Assembly: GCF_003047265.1 (NCBI RefSeq)
Contig: NZ_PZYY01000012.1
Location: 1-64,000, forward strand
Source: Nocardioides terrigena
GTDB lineage: Bacteria > Actinomycetota > Actinomycetes > Propionibacteriales > Nocardioidaceae
Reading direction: 5' to 3'
DNA: 64,000 nucleotides
Part shown: in pieces, positions 44,568-54,537 of the stretch
Layout: the number at the start of each line of letters is the position of its first letter
Numbering within the stretch: the stretch's first letter is position 1
Notes under the pieces: generated by a model
Databases searched by the model: none
What the model was told of the DNA's origin: nothing
The model's input: only the letters and a program-made list of their open reading frames with translations
Position numbers and translations under genes: made by a program

Positions 44568-45026
44568 ATGCCCACCACCTGGACCAGCACGGTCGGCACC
44601 GCCGACGCCGACCTCGACGCACGCCTCTCCGACGAGCTCGACGTCGTCAACGCCGCAGCCACCCCCGGGATCGACGCCGCCGAGGAGCTGACGGTGCGGA
44701 TCACCGACGACGCCGGCGCGCTGGCTGCCGGGATCAGCGGCTGGACGTGGGGCGTGGCGGCCGGGATCGCGATGACGTGGGTGCGCGCCGACGCCCGGGC
44801 CGCGGGCCTCGGGGCGCGCCTGCTGACCGACTTCGAGGCCGAGGCGCTGCGCCGCGGGTGCACGCACGTGTTCGTCACGTCGTTCACCTTCCAGGCGCCC
44901 GCCTTCTACGAGCGGCACGGGTACGTCGAGTTCGCCCGGTGGGAGGACGTGCCCCGGGTCGGGGAGGCCGACGTGCACCTCCGGAAGGACCTGCCCGGCG
45001 CACGCCCGGACACGGGTCACGAATGA
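44568..45026 (+). CDS. GNAT family N-acetyltransferase
   Basis: A 152-residue acetyltransferase. The acetyl-CoA-binding signature is RADARAAGLGARLLTDFEAEA (Arg-x2-Gly-x-Gly type), preceded by GISGWTWGVAAGIAMTWV and followed by FQAPAFYERHGYVEFARWED, which holds the typical FYER-GY of the fold's last strands. The acceptor is unknown. It is divergent from guaB3; a CACGAT box lies seven bases before the ATG and no Shine-Dalgarno is seen. Confidence 0.88.
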   Translation: MPTTWTSTVGTADADLDARLSDELDVVNAAATPGIDAAEELTVRITDDAGALAAGISGWTWGVAAGIAMTWVRADARAAGLGARLLTDFEAEALRRGCTHVFVTSFTFQAPAFYERHGYVEFARWEDVPRVGEADVHLRKDLPGARPDTGHE

Positions 45027-45036
45027 GGTATCCGAA

Positions 45037-45076
45037 ACTTCCACAGTTATCCACATAGACTTCCACAGCCTGTGGA
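45037..45076 (+). promoter_or_regulatory. repeat cluster upstream of the second fasciclin gene
   Basis: ACTTCCACAG occurs twice, 22 bp apart (45037-45046 and 45059-45068). Between them is TTATCCACA (45047-45055), a perfect DnaA-box consensus. TCCACAG C CTGTGGA (45062-45076) is a perfect palindrome of the same TCCAC/GTGGA type as that before the SigK operon. The cluster ends 37 bp before the ATG at 45114. Confidence 0.5.
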
Positions 45077-45113
45077 GGTACGGTCAGGGTCCCACCTACG
45101 AAAGGTTCCCCTG

Positions 45114-45755
45114 ATGCTCAAGCGCCACCTGGCCGGCCCCCTCGCCGGAGCCCTTGTCGCCACCGCGATCGCCACCGCCCCGCTCGCCCCCGCCAACGCT
45201 CAGCGTGCCGCGGGGACCGACAGCCTGGCGGCCCTCCTCGCGGCCGACGGGCAGAAGCTGGACAAGAACTGGAAGGACTTCGACATCATCGAGGCCGCGG
45301 TCCTCACCGTCGCCGGCGCGAAGCCCGAGACCCCGCTGCTCGCGCTGACCGACGGCAAGAAGCGCCTCACCGCCTTCGCGCCGACCGATGCGGCATTCCG
45401 CAAGCTGGTCGAGGACCTCACCGGGACCGCACCCAAGTCCGAGAAGGCCACCGTCAACGCCATCCTCGCGACGTACGACGTCGACACGATCGAGCAAGTG
45501 CTGCTCTACCACGTGGTCGCCGGCAAGACGCTCAACTCCACCAAGGTGGTGGCCGCCGCCAAGAAGAAGCAGAAGATCACCATGGCCAACGGCGCCAAGA
45601 TCCGCGTCAAGCTGATGAAGGGCAAGGTCGTCCTGGTCGACAAGGACAAGAACGACCGCGACGCCCGGGCCATCCCGAAGCTGCTCGACCTCAACAAGGG
45701 CAACCGCCAGATCGGCCACGGCATCGACCGCGTCCTGCGCCCGCTCGACCTCTGA
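45114..45755 (+). CDS. secreted fasciclin-domain protein, second paralog
   Basis: A 213-residue exported FAS1 protein with a signal peptide (residues 1-29, ANA-Q cleavage). It parallels the protein at 35694-36326 closely: LAALLAADGQKLDKNWKDFDIIEAAV, RLTAFAPTDAAFRKLVEDL, VLLYHVVAGKTLN and LNKGNRQIGHGIDRVLRP. Two stretches share near-identical wording (NWKDFDI and NKGNRQI-HGI-RVLRP), so this is a recent duplication or conserved pair, like mpt70/mpt83. The GAAAGG ribosome binding site and CCCAC-CGAAAGG leader are also shared. A SigK link is inferred, not shown. Confidence 0.9.
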   Translation: MLKRHLAGPLAGALVATAIATAPLAPANAQRAAGTDSLAALLAADGQKLDKNWKDFDIIEAAVLTVAGAKPETPLLALTDGKKRLTAFAPTDAAFRKLVEDLTGTAPKSEKATVNAILATYDVDTIEQVLLYHVVAGKTLNSTKVVAAAKKKQKITMANGAKIRVKLMKGKVVLVDKDKNDRDARAIPKLLDLNKGNRQIGHGIDRVLRPLDL

Positions 45756-45789
45756 TCACCGCCGACTGATCGACCTGCCGAGCCAGGCA

Positions 45790-45820
45790 GCCGTGCCCGG
45801 GACCTCCGCCCGGGCACGGC
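45790..45820 (+). terminator. terminator of the second fasciclin gene
   Basis: GCCGTGCCCGGG (45790-45801) and CCCGGGCACGGC (45809-45820) make a perfect 12 bp stem with a 7-nt loop, 34 bp after the stop. It ends only 20 bp before the MerR-DICT start. Confidence 0.8.
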
Positions 45821-45840
45821 ATGCCGCAGGATGGGACCAC

Positions 45841-46692
45841 ATGAGCACCTCCCTCTCCATCGGCGAGCTGTCCGCGCGCACCGGAGTCACCCCGTCGACG
45901 TTGCGGATCTGGGAGGAGCGCCACGGCTTCCCGGTGCCCACCCGGCTCGGGTCGGGCCACCGTCGGTACGACGAGGGCGACGCCGTCCTCGTCGCCGAGG
46001 TCGCCCGGCTGCGTGATTCCGGCATGCGCCTCGACGCGGCGATCGCCGCCGCCCGCCGCGAGGCCGAGCACCAGCAGCAGGTGGCCGGCGGTCCCCGGAC
46101 TCGCTCCGTCCACGCCCGCCTGCTGCGGCGCGAGCCGGCCCTGCCCGTCCACCGCCTGCGCAAGCGCACGCTCGTCGCCCTGTCGCACGCCATCGAGGAC
46201 GAGTTCTGCGCCCGCGCCCGCGACGCCCACCTCTTCGGCCTGTTCCAGCGGGCCGAGCACTTCGCCCCCGCCCGCACTCGCTGGCGCGAGCTGGCCCTGC
46301 TCGCCCGCACGACCCACGTCTTCGCCGACTTCCCGCCCGGGTCCCGCGACGAGGACGACCTCCAGCTGGTCACACTCCCCGAGCGCTCGCCGCTGCTGCG
46401 GGAGTGGGCCGTGATCTGCGACGCGACCGAGGCCCCGATCGCGCTGACCGCGTGGGAGGTCCCCGGTCAGGTGGGGGTCCCCGAGCGACACCGCGTCTTC
46501 GAGGCCACCTGGACGATGGTCCCCTCCCTGGTCCGCGAGGCCGCCCGGGTGTGTGCCGACGCCGCCGCCGGCACCCCGGGCGCGGAGGCGCTCGCCGAGG
46601 AGCTCGCGGCTGCGCCGACCGGCGACCGTGCAGACCCCGAGCTCGCCTCCGCGTTCTTCAACCGCGCCGTGGCCTACCTCGACCGCGGCTGA
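45841..46692 (+). CDS. MerR-type regulator with DICT sensory domain
   Basis: A 283-residue two-domain protein. Residues 5-75 are a MerR winged helix (SIGELSARTGVTPSTLRIWEERHGFPVPTRLGSGHRRYDEGD). Residues about 100-225 match a DICT domain (KRTLVALSHAIEDEFCARARDAHLFGLFQRAEHF), a sensor module often tied to light or nucleotide signalling. The ligand and targets are unknown. The ATG at 45841 matches the canonical MerR N terminus. The 3' end is convergent with guaB, 6 bp apart, with CTGACG-AG-CGTCAG spanning both stops. Confidence 0.82.
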   Translation: MSTSLSIGELSARTGVTPSTLRIWEERHGFPVPTRLGSGHRRYDEGDAVLVAEVARLRDSGMRLDAAIAAARREAEHQQQVAGGPRTRSVHARLLRREPALPVHRLRKRTLVALSHAIEDEFCARARDAHLFGLFQRAEHFAPARTRWRELALLARTTHVFADFPPGSRDEDDLQLVTLPERSPLLREWAVICDATEAPIALTAWEVPGQVGVPERHRVFEATWTMVPSLVREAARVCADAAAGTPGAEALAEELAAAPTGDRADPELASAFFNRAVAYLDRG

Positions 46693-46698
46693 CGAGCG

Positions 46699-48201
46699 TC
46701 AGGCCCCGGAGTAGTTGGGTGCCTCGACGGTCATCTGCACGCCGTGGGGGTGGCTCTCCTTGAGCGAGGCCGAGGTGATCCGCACGAAGCGGCCCTTGTC
46801 CTGGAGCTCGGGGACGGTCCGCGCGCCGACGTAGAACATCGACTGGTTGAGGCCGCCGATGAGCTGGTGGGCCACGGCGCCGAGGGGACCGCGATAGGCG
46901 ACCTGGCCCTCGATGCCCTCGGGCACGATCTTGTCGTCGCTGGTGACCTCGGCCTGGAAGTAGCGGTCCTTGGAGTAGGACTTCTTGCCGCGGCTCGACA
47001 TGGCCCCGAGCGAGCCCATCCCCCGGTAGGACTTGAACTGCTTGCCGTTGACGAAGACCAGCTCGCCGGGGGACTCCTCGCACCCGGCCAGCAGGGAGCC
47101 GAGCATGACCGCGTCGGCGCCGGCGACGAGCGCCTTGGCGATCTCGCCGGAGTGCTTCATGCCCCCGTCGGCGATGACCGGCACCCCGGCAGGCTTTGCG
47201 GCCAGCGAGGCCTCGTACACCGCGGTGACCTGCGGGACGCCCACGCCGGTCACGACGCGCGTGGTGCAGATGGAGCCCGGCCCCACCCCGACCTTCACCG
47301 CGTCGGCCCCGGCGTCGACGAAGGCCTGGGCGCCCTCGCGGGTGGCGACGTTGCCGCCGATCACCTGCACGTGGCGGGTGGCAGGGTCGCTCTTGAGCCG
47401 GCGGACCATGTCGAGGAGGAGGTGGACGTGGCCGTGCGCGGTGTCGGCGACCAGCACGTCGACGCCGGCCTCGACCAGCGTGGTGGCGCGCTCCCACGCG
47501 TCGCCGAAGTAGCCGATCGCGGCACCCACGAGCAGCCGGCCGTCGCCGTCGTACGACGCGTGCGGGAACTGCTCGCCCTTGACGAAGTCCTTGACGGTGA
47601 TGAGCCCGCCGAGGCGGCCGTCGACGTCGACCAGCGGGAGCCGCTCGCGCTTGTGCCGGCGCAGCAGGGTCGTCGCGTCGTCGCGGGAGATGCCGATGGT
47701 ACCGGTGATGAGCCCCTCGGAGGTCATCACCTCGGTGACCTTGGTGGTCGCCCACTCCGCGACCGGCGTGAAGCGCAGGTCGCGGTTGGTGATGATGCCC
47801 AGCAGGCGGTTGTCGACGTCGACGACGGGCAGGCCGGAGACGCGGTACTCACCGCAGATCCGGTCGAGCTCCTCGAGGGTGGCGTCGGGGCCGATCGTGA
47901 CGGGGTTGGAGATGATCCCGGTCTGGGTCCGCTTGACGAGGTCGACCTGGTAGGCCTGGTCGGCGATCGACAGGTTGCGGTGCAGCACACCGAGGCCGCC
48001 CTCGCGGGCCATCGCGATGGCCATCCGCGACTCGGTGACGGTGTCCATCGCCGCGCTGACCAGCGGCACCCTGAGCGAGATCTCCCGGGTCAGGCGACTC
48101 GTGGTGTCGATCTCGTCGGGCGCCAGGTCCGACTCCCCCGGCAGCAGGAGGACGTCGTCGTAGGTGAGGCCGAGGGCCGCGAACTTCTCCGGGATCTCCA
48201 C
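46699..48201 (-). CDS. guaB: IMP dehydrogenase
   Basis: A 500-residue enzyme converting IMP to XMP, the first committed step to GMP. The barrel starts LTYDDVLLLPGESD; two CBS domains occupy residues about 97-155 and 158-212; the catalytic loop is GPGSICTTR with C312; SLGAMSSRGKKSYSKDRYFQ is the mobile flap. GTG start at 48201, preceded by TAGGAT and six bases (GGGGGA), suggests leaderless mRNA. With guaA and guaB3 in the same strand and region it forms the guanine-nucleotide block. Confidence 0.96.
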   Translation of the reverse strand: MEIPEKFAALGLTYDDVLLLPGESDLAPDEIDTTSRLTREISLRVPLVSAAMDTVTESRMAIAMAREGGLGVLHRNLSIADQAYQVDLVKRTQTGIISNPVTIGPDATLEELDRICGEYRVSGLPVVDVDNRLLGIITNRDLRFTPVAEWATTKVTEVMTSEGLITGTIGISRDDATTLLRRHKRERLPLVDVDGRLGGLITVKDFVKGEQFPHASYDGDGRLLVGAAIGYFGDAWERATTLVEAGVDVLVADTAHGHVHLLLDMVRRLKSDPATRHVQVIGGNVATREGAQAFVDAGADAVKVGVGPGSICTTRVVTGVGVPQVTAVYEASLAAKPAGVPVIADGGMKHSGEIAKALVAGADAVMLGSLLAGCEESPGELVFVNGKQFKSYRGMGSLGAMSSRGKKSYSKDRYFQAEVTSDDKIVPEGIEGQVAYRGPLGAVAHQLIGGLNQSMFYVGARTVPELQDKGRFVRITSASLKESHPHGVQMTVEAPNYSGA

Positions 48202-48207
48202 TCCCCC

Positions 48208-48213
48208 ATCCTA
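48208..48213 (-). promoter_or_regulatory. -10 element of guaB
   Basis: TAGGAT on the minus strand with a six-base gap to the GTG at 48201. The GGGGGA in the gap touches the start codon and is too close to work as a normal Shine-Dalgarno. Confidence 0.5.
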
Positions 48214-48220
48214 CGGGCCG

Positions 48221-49111
48221 TCAGCGCCGCGCTCCCTCCAGGTCTCGCAGCGGCACTCGCACCGTCAGGCCGTCCCCGGACATCCGGATCCGGCCCCGCA
48301 GGCCCGAGCCCAGCACCATCGGCAGGACCGCCTGGTTGTCGGCGCTCGTGACCAGCACCAGCTCGTCGTCGCCGAGCCCGGCAGCCGCCCGGGCGGCCTC
48401 CAGCAGCAGCCGCGAGCCGATGCCGCGCCGACGCCAGGCCGGGTCGACCTCGAGGTGCAGGTGGCGGGACCCGGGCGCGACCATCTCGGCGAGCACCGCC
48501 CGGCCCACCGTCGTGCCGTCCACCATCGCCGAGACCCCATGGCTCGACGCGACGAACTCGGGGGTCGCCCCGGTGCCCAGCCGGCGGCCCGGCTCGGGCA
48601 TCGCCATCGCCTCGCGGCTGCGGCCCAGGACGTCGCTCACCAGCTCTGCCAGTCCGGCCCCGCGCGCGTGCTCGGTGGCGGTGAACGGTGCCGTCCGGTG
48701 CACCTGCACCGAGACGTCGCTGACCGTCATCTCCATCGAGTCGTGGTCGACCCCGGTCTCGATCGGGTCCGCCTCCGCGTCGAACAGCTGGGCGACCACC
48801 TCGGGGAAGCGGGCAGGCTGGGCCAGGATCGTCCGCGCCGCCGCGACGTACCGCGCCGGCTGGTCGACCAGCGCCGCCTCCGTGCACGGGTGCGAGACCA
48901 CCGCGTGCGCCCCGGCCCGCTCCACCAGGGAGGCGATGTCGTCCACGTCCCAGCCGCCCGGCACCTCGAGCACCAGCTCGTCGGTCACCGTGTCGATCCC
49001 CGGGAACACCTGCAGGCCCAGGATGTTGACACCCGCGGCGCCGCACTCGCTCGCCAGCGTCGCCAGCGCACCCGGCCGGTCCGGCAGCGTCAACCGCACT
49101 CTCCACAACAT
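48221..49111 (-). CDS. ACT domain-GNAT acetyltransferase fusion
   Basis: A 296-residue protein. Residues 1-75 form an ACT-like domain (LWRVRLTLPDRPGALATLASECGAAGVNILGLQVFP), a small-molecule-binding regulator fold. Residues about 180-290 are a GNAT domain with HLEVDPAWRRRGIGSRLLLEAARAA (acetyl-CoA loop). The arrangement suggests an amino-acid-controlled acetyltransferase, possibly acting on protein lysines as other ACT-GNAT and cAMP-GNAT enzymes of actinobacteria do; the target is unknown. The ATG at 49111 is preceded by GGGGGAG. It ends 19 bp before guaB on the same strand. Confidence 0.85.
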   Translation of the reverse strand: MLWRVRLTLPDRPGALATLASECGAAGVNILGLQVFPGIDTVTDELVLEVPGGWDVDDIASLVERAGAHAVVSHPCTEAALVDQPARYVAAARTILAQPARFPEVVAQLFDAEADPIETGVDHDSMEMTVSDVSVQVHRTAPFTATEHARGAGLAELVSDVLGRSREAMAMPEPGRRLGTGATPEFVASSHGVSAMVDGTTVGRAVLAEMVAPGSRHLHLEVDPAWRRRGIGSRLLLEAARAAAGLGDDELVLVTSADNQAVLPMVLGSGLRGRIRMSGDGLTVRVPLRDLEGARR

Positions 49112-49270
49112 GGGCTCCCCCTTGGTCTCTTCGTCCCGGGACCAGCGTGCGCCGCGCGTGTTGCCGGTCGGAGGCCCCCGTGTTTCGGTGATGAAAACCC
49201 TCCACCGGACGACCCGCGGTCCGTGCGGGTGAGCACTGCGCGAGGGGCGCCCCTCCACAATGGACGCACT
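49112..49270. other. divergent intergenic region
   Basis: This 159 bp spacer lies between the ACT-GNAT gene and the membrane protein. I see only a short ACCCGC/GCGGGT repeat (around 49213-49230) and an alternative GTG start at 49229 for the membrane protein. No promoter could be placed with confidence. Confidence 0.3.
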
Positions 49271-50881
49271 GTGCCCCGGATTCCCCTGCCCTCCGCGCGC
49301 CTGACCGTCTGGATCGCGGCGGTGGCGGCCCTGCTGGCGCGCTACCCCTCGGCGATGTGGCCGCTGCGACCGGACGAGGCCGGGTTCCTGCTCGTCGCCC
49401 GCACGTGGGCCCCGCGGGCGGACAGCGTCTACGGCGCCTACTTCGTCGACCGGCCGCCCGAGATCATCGCGCTGGTCCGGCTCGCCGACTGGGTGGGCGG
49501 CCCCTACGCGCTGCGGGTCCTGGCCGCGCTCGGGATCGTCGGCTTCGTGCTCCTCGCGGCCGCCACGGCACGCTCCCTCGCGACGGATGCCGCGCAGCTG
49601 CCGCGGGAGCGGGCCGACCGGGTGGCGGCGTGGACGGCGGTGGTGGCCGCGGGGCTGGTCGGCAACGCCGGCGTCGACGTGGTCTCCGCCAAGGGCGAGC
49701 ACCTGGGCATCCCCCTGGTCATGGGCGCCTGCTGGCTCGCGCTCGCCGCCCTGAGGAGGTCCTCGACCTCCCTGGCCCTGCTGGCCGGGCTGATCGCCAT
49801 GCTGGCCGTCGGCCTCAAGCAGAGCATGGTCGGCGGCCTCGTGTTCGGCGGCGTGCTCCTGGTCGGCACCGCACTCGGCGACCACTCGCGCGTCCGGTCC
49901 TGCGCACGGCTCGGCGCCGCCGCCGCGGCCGGCGCCCTGGTGCCCGTCGTCGCCACCGTCGTCTGGGCCCTCGTGGTCGGCGTGGACCTCGGCACCCTCT
50001 GGTACACCGTCGTCGGCTTCCGCCCCGACGCGGACGCCGTGCTGGACGCGCAGCCGAGCTCGAACATCGATGCGCGCGCCGTGAAGATGGTCGGCCTCGC
50101 GACCGGGACCGGGATGGTGCTCGTCATCGCGTGGTTCGTGCTCCACCTGGTCCCGCTGGTACGGCGCCTGCCGGCCCACACGGCGGCGGTCTCAGCCATG
50201 CTGCTCGTCGACGTCGTCGCGGTGGTCCAGAGCGGCAGCTTCTGGATGACCTACCTCGTCGTGCTGGTGCCGCCGGTGGCGATGGCCACCGCGCTGCTCC
50301 TCGTGGCCGAGCCCGTGCCGGGGCAGCCAGCCGAGCCCGAGCCGGAGCCCCTGCCTCGCCGGGCGCACCGGTGGACCGTCGGGGCGATCACCCGCGGCCT
50401 GGTGGTGTTCACCGCGCTGAGCAGCGCGACCTCCCTCGTCGCCTGGTGGGAGATCACGGAGGCGGGCCACCGGCCGATCGAGTACTACGCCGGCGAGGCG
50501 ATCGGCAGGGCCGCCCGGCCCGGCGACACCCTCGTCGTCTACGGAGGGCGCGCCGACATCCAGTGGGCCAGCGGTCTGCGCTCGCCGTACCCCCACCTGT
50601 GGTCCCTGCCGATGCGCACCCTGGACCCCGACCTGTCCGAGCTGGGCGACCTGCTCACCGGACCGGCAGCTCCGACGTGGTTCGTGGAGTTCACCTATCT
50701 CGACACCTGGAGCGAGACGGGGACCCGGCGGATCAGCGAGGAGCTCATCGAGCGCTACCAGTACGTCACCACCGTGTGCGGCCAGTACCGCGTCTACCAC
50801 CTCAAGAGCCTGGAGCGTCCCGTGCTCGAGAGCCGCTGCTCCGAGCCGTGGCGCGGGGGCCTCGCGTCGCTGCGCGACTGA
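49271..50881 (+). CDS. GT-C-like multi-pass membrane protein
   Basis: A 536-residue protein with about nine to ten hydrophobic helices in the first 430 residues and a soluble C-terminal domain of about 130. The first loop carries RPDEAGFLLVARTW and FVDRPPEI, the acidic and DRPP motifs seen in GT-C/ArnT-type lipid-linked glycosyltransferases. The C-terminal domain includes VVYGGRADIQWASG. A mannosyl- or arabinosyl-type transferase is plausible; the donor and acceptor are unknown. GTG 49271 is taken as the start; GTG 49229 is in frame. Confidence 0.75.
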   Translation: MPRIPLPSARLTVWIAAVAALLARYPSAMWPLRPDEAGFLLVARTWAPRADSVYGAYFVDRPPEIIALVRLADWVGGPYALRVLAALGIVGFVLLAAATARSLATDAAQLPRERADRVAAWTAVVAAGLVGNAGVDVVSAKGEHLGIPLVMGACWLALAALRRSSTSLALLAGLIAMLAVGLKQSMVGGLVFGGVLLVGTALGDHSRVRSCARLGAAAAAGALVPVVATVVWALVVGVDLGTLWYTVVGFRPDADAVLDAQPSSNIDARAVKMVGLATGTGMVLVIAWFVLHLVPLVRRLPAHTAAVSAMLLVDVVAVVQSGSFWMTYLVVLVPPVAMATALLLVAEPVPGQPAEPEPEPLPRRAHRWTVGAITRGLVVFTALSSATSLVAWWEITEAGHRPIEYYAGEAIGRAARPGDTLVVYGGRADIQWASGLRSPYPHLWSLPMRTLDPDLSELGDLLTGPAAPTWFVEFTYLDTWSETGTRRISEELIERYQYVTTVCGQYRVYHLKSLERPVLESRCSEPWRGGLASLRD

Positions 50882-50907
50882 CGACCGCGCGCGGATCGTG
50901 ACCAGCG

Positions 50908-50936
50908 TGCAACCTCCCCGGTCCCTCACCACGTTG
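50908..50936 (+). promoter_or_regulatory. ECF-type promoter of the first SigE-family sigma gene
   Basis: TGCAACC (50908-50914), 17 bp and CGTTG (50932-50936) match the general ECF consensus (AAC in -35, CGT in -10). It lies 25 bp before the ATG at 50961 and suggests autoregulation. Confidence 0.5.
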
Positions 50937-50960
50937 TACCGGGCATGAAGCGAGTGATCG

Positions 50961-51485
50961 ATGCGTGACGAGGCGGCGTTCGTCGAGTTCGCGCACAGCG
51001 CCCGCGAGCGCCTGAGGCGCACGGCGTACCTGATGTGCGGTGACTGGGACCAGGCGTCCGACCACGTGCAGGAGGGCCTCATCCGCGTGTACGTCGCGTG
51101 GCCGCGGTTGCAGCGCGCGGGCCGCGAGTACGCCTACGCGAGGAAGGCCGTGACGAGCGCGTTCCTCGACCACCGGAGGCGGCGCTCGAGCGGCGAGGTG
51201 CCCACCGAGCCCGACGAGGCCCGTGCCTCGGGTCACGACCTCGCCGAGAGCGTCACCGCACGCACGGCGCTGATGGCGGCGCTGGCCGACCTGCCGCCGA
51301 GGCAGCGGGCCTGCGTGGTGCTGCGCTACTTCGAGGACCTGACCGTCGCGGACACCGCGGCCGCCCTCGGGTGCAGCGAGGGCACGGTCAAGAGCCAGAC
51401 CTCGCGGGCGCTCGACTCGCTGCGCTCCATGTTCGAGGACTCGCCGCTGGGCGAGCTGACTGCCGGAGGAGCCCCCACATGGTGA
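50961..51485 (+). CDS. SigE-family ECF sigma factor
   Basis: A 174-residue sigma factor. Region 2 spans about residues 8-75 (AHSARERLRRTAYLMCGDWDQASDHVQEGLIRVYVAWPRL) and region 4 about 105-160 (LADLPPRQRACVVLRYFEDLTVADTAAALGCSEGTVKSQTSRALDSLR). The wording RRTAYLMCGD and LPPRQRACVVLRYFEDL is typical of the actinobacterial SigE family (SigE-type, not E. coli RpoE). It overlaps the next gene by 7 bp. Target genes unknown; a self-type promoter lies upstream. Confidence 0.9.
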   Translation: MRDEAAFVEFAHSARERLRRTAYLMCGDWDQASDHVQEGLIRVYVAWPRLQRAGREYAYARKAVTSAFLDHRRRRSSGEVPTEPDEARASGHDLAESVTARTALMAALADLPPRQRACVVLRYFEDLTVADTAAALGCSEGTVKSQTSRALDSLRSMFEDSPLGELTAGGAPTW

Positions 51486-52834
51486 ACGAGCTGCGAGAGC
51501 TGCTGCGCGACAACGTCGCCGCACCCCCGCCCGACGACGGCGGCCTCCTCGGCATCGTGAGCGCCGGTCGTCGACGCGTACGACGCCGCCGGCGCGTGGC
51601 GGTGGGCGGGGCTGCCCTGGCCACGGCCGCGGCGGTGTCGATCGGTGCCTGGGCCCGGCTGGACCCGTCCCCGGCCGACCTCGTCGCAGCCGGCGTGCCG
51701 AGGCCGCCGGGGCAGGTGGTCCGGCTGGCCGACGCCGTACCCGCGTCAGAGGGGACCGACTACCGGACGCTGGCGTCGTACACCAACGAGGACCTCGAGG
51801 CCGACAACGGCGAGTACTTCGACGGGGTCACCGACGACGGGCTCGTGCTGTTCCGCGAGGGGCAGACGGCCGACCGCGACGGCCGCTACGCGCTGATGGA
51901 CCCGACCACAGGGGAGAAGGACTGGCTCGACGGCTGGTCGAGCGACCTGCAGGCCTCGCCGGTCGAGCTCGGGACCGACCGGCTCGTGATCATGCGAGCG
52001 GTGCACGACGACGCCGACGGCCGGGTGCGTCCCGAGCTGGACGTCTTCGACCGCGGGACCGGGACCTGGCGCACGATCGGCTGGCCGACCCTGCCGGACC
52101 AGGAGGGCCTGCCGCAGATGAGGATCGGGCCGGACGGCCGGGCCTACGTCTCCGTGCTGACCGACCCGGGTGACGTGCCCGAGGGCGGCTGGCCGACGGG
52201 CCCGGACGGTGAGGCCGACGACGCCGACGCGGAGGGCGACGTGAAGGCACTGTGGTCGGTGTCGCTGACCGACCCGGCCGACGTCCGCGACGAGGGCCTG
52301 CGGGTCGGGGACTTCGGCTTCGACGGCGACCGGATGGTCTGGACCGACTCCACCAACGGAGCCGCCGGGCGCGTGCACGTGCGCGACCTCGTCACGGGCG
52401 ACGAGACGTCGTTCGACGCGCGGCTGGGCGAACGCTGCAACCTGCTCGATCTCGACGTCTCCGGCGGCCGGATCGCGATGACGCAGTACTGCGGCACCTA
52501 CGAGAACGGCGTGCGCGACGACCGGGTGCAGGTGATGACCACCGAGGGCGAACAGGTCGTCACCGTACAGGACGACGGTGTGGACGGCGGCGACCTGGTG
52601 GCAGGCGGCGACTTCCTCACCCTCACGTCGTACGACCGGGCGACCAGCGGCACCTACCTCTACGACGTCGAGGGCAAGAGGTTGGTGCGCCTCAGCGAGG
52701 GGTACTCGCAGTGGACCGTCGCCAGCGGCCCGACCCCGGGCGACCAGTTCCTGTGGGCCGAGCCGGCGGGGAGCAAGCTCGGGCCCTTCGGCCGCAGCGG
52801 GGCCACGGCCCACCTCGGCGAGGTCATCCGCTGA
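51479..52834 (+). CDS. membrane-anchored beta-propeller-like partner of the sigma factor
   Basis: A 451-residue protein. About 38 cytoplasmic residues with an Arg cluster (RRRVRRRRR) precede one transmembrane helix (39-58). The extracytoplasmic part has repeated aromatic/Asp-rich blades (DGLVLFREGQTADRDGRYALMDPTTGEKDWLDGW, LWSVSLTDPADVRDEG, FDARLGERCNLLDLDVSGGRIA) that look like a WD40/TolB-type propeller. The ATG is preceded by GGAGGA and overlaps the sigma stop by 7 bp. It has no classical zinc anti-sigma motif. A sensor or anti-sigma role is inferred from position and topology and from the second copy at 61675. Confidence 0.78.
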   Translation: MVNELRELLRDNVAAPPPDDGGLLGIVSAGRRRVRRRRRVAVGGAALATAAAVSIGAWARLDPSPADLVAAGVPRPPGQVVRLADAVPASEGTDYRTLASYTNEDLEADNGEYFDGVTDDGLVLFREGQTADRDGRYALMDPTTGEKDWLDGWSSDLQASPVELGTDRLVIMRAVHDDADGRVRPELDVFDRGTGTWRTIGWPTLPDQEGLPQMRIGPDGRAYVSVLTDPGDVPEGGWPTGPDGEADDADAEGDVKALWSVSLTDPADVRDEGLRVGDFGFDGDRMVWTDSTNGAAGRVHVRDLVTGDETSFDARLGERCNLLDLDVSGGRIAMTQYCGTYENGVRDDRVQVMTTEGEQVVTVQDDGVDGGDLVAGGDFLTLTSYDRATSGTYLYDVEGKRLVRLSEGYSQWTVASGPTPGDQFLWAEPAGSKLGPFGRSGATAHLGEVIR

Positions 52835-52835
52835 G

Positions 52836-52878
52836 ACGCCGCGGGCCCGGCAGAGGATCTCTGCCGGGCCCGCGGTGT
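52836..52878. terminator. bidirectional terminator between the sigma operon and groEL
   Basis: CCGCGGGCCCGGCAGAG (52839-52855) and CTCTGCCGGGCCCGCGG (52859-52875) are a perfect 17 bp stem with a 3-nt loop; three more pairs (one G-T) extend it to 52836-52878. It lies between convergent stops at 52834 and 52898. Confidence 0.9.
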
Positions 52879-52897
52879 GCTTCGGTGGTGCTGTGGC

Positions 52898-54520
<1,623 letters not shown>

Positions 54521-54537
54521 TCAGGTGCTCCTTGCGG

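Noticed and set aside
41743..44691. A 982-codon plus-strand open frame
   Set aside because: It mirrors glpD and guaB3 on the minus strand; composition is Asp/His/Arg/Gly-biased and no domain is recognisable.
45037..45076. Replication origin
   Set aside because: Only one perfect DnaA box is present and no dnaA, dnaN, gyrB or rpmH gene is nearby.
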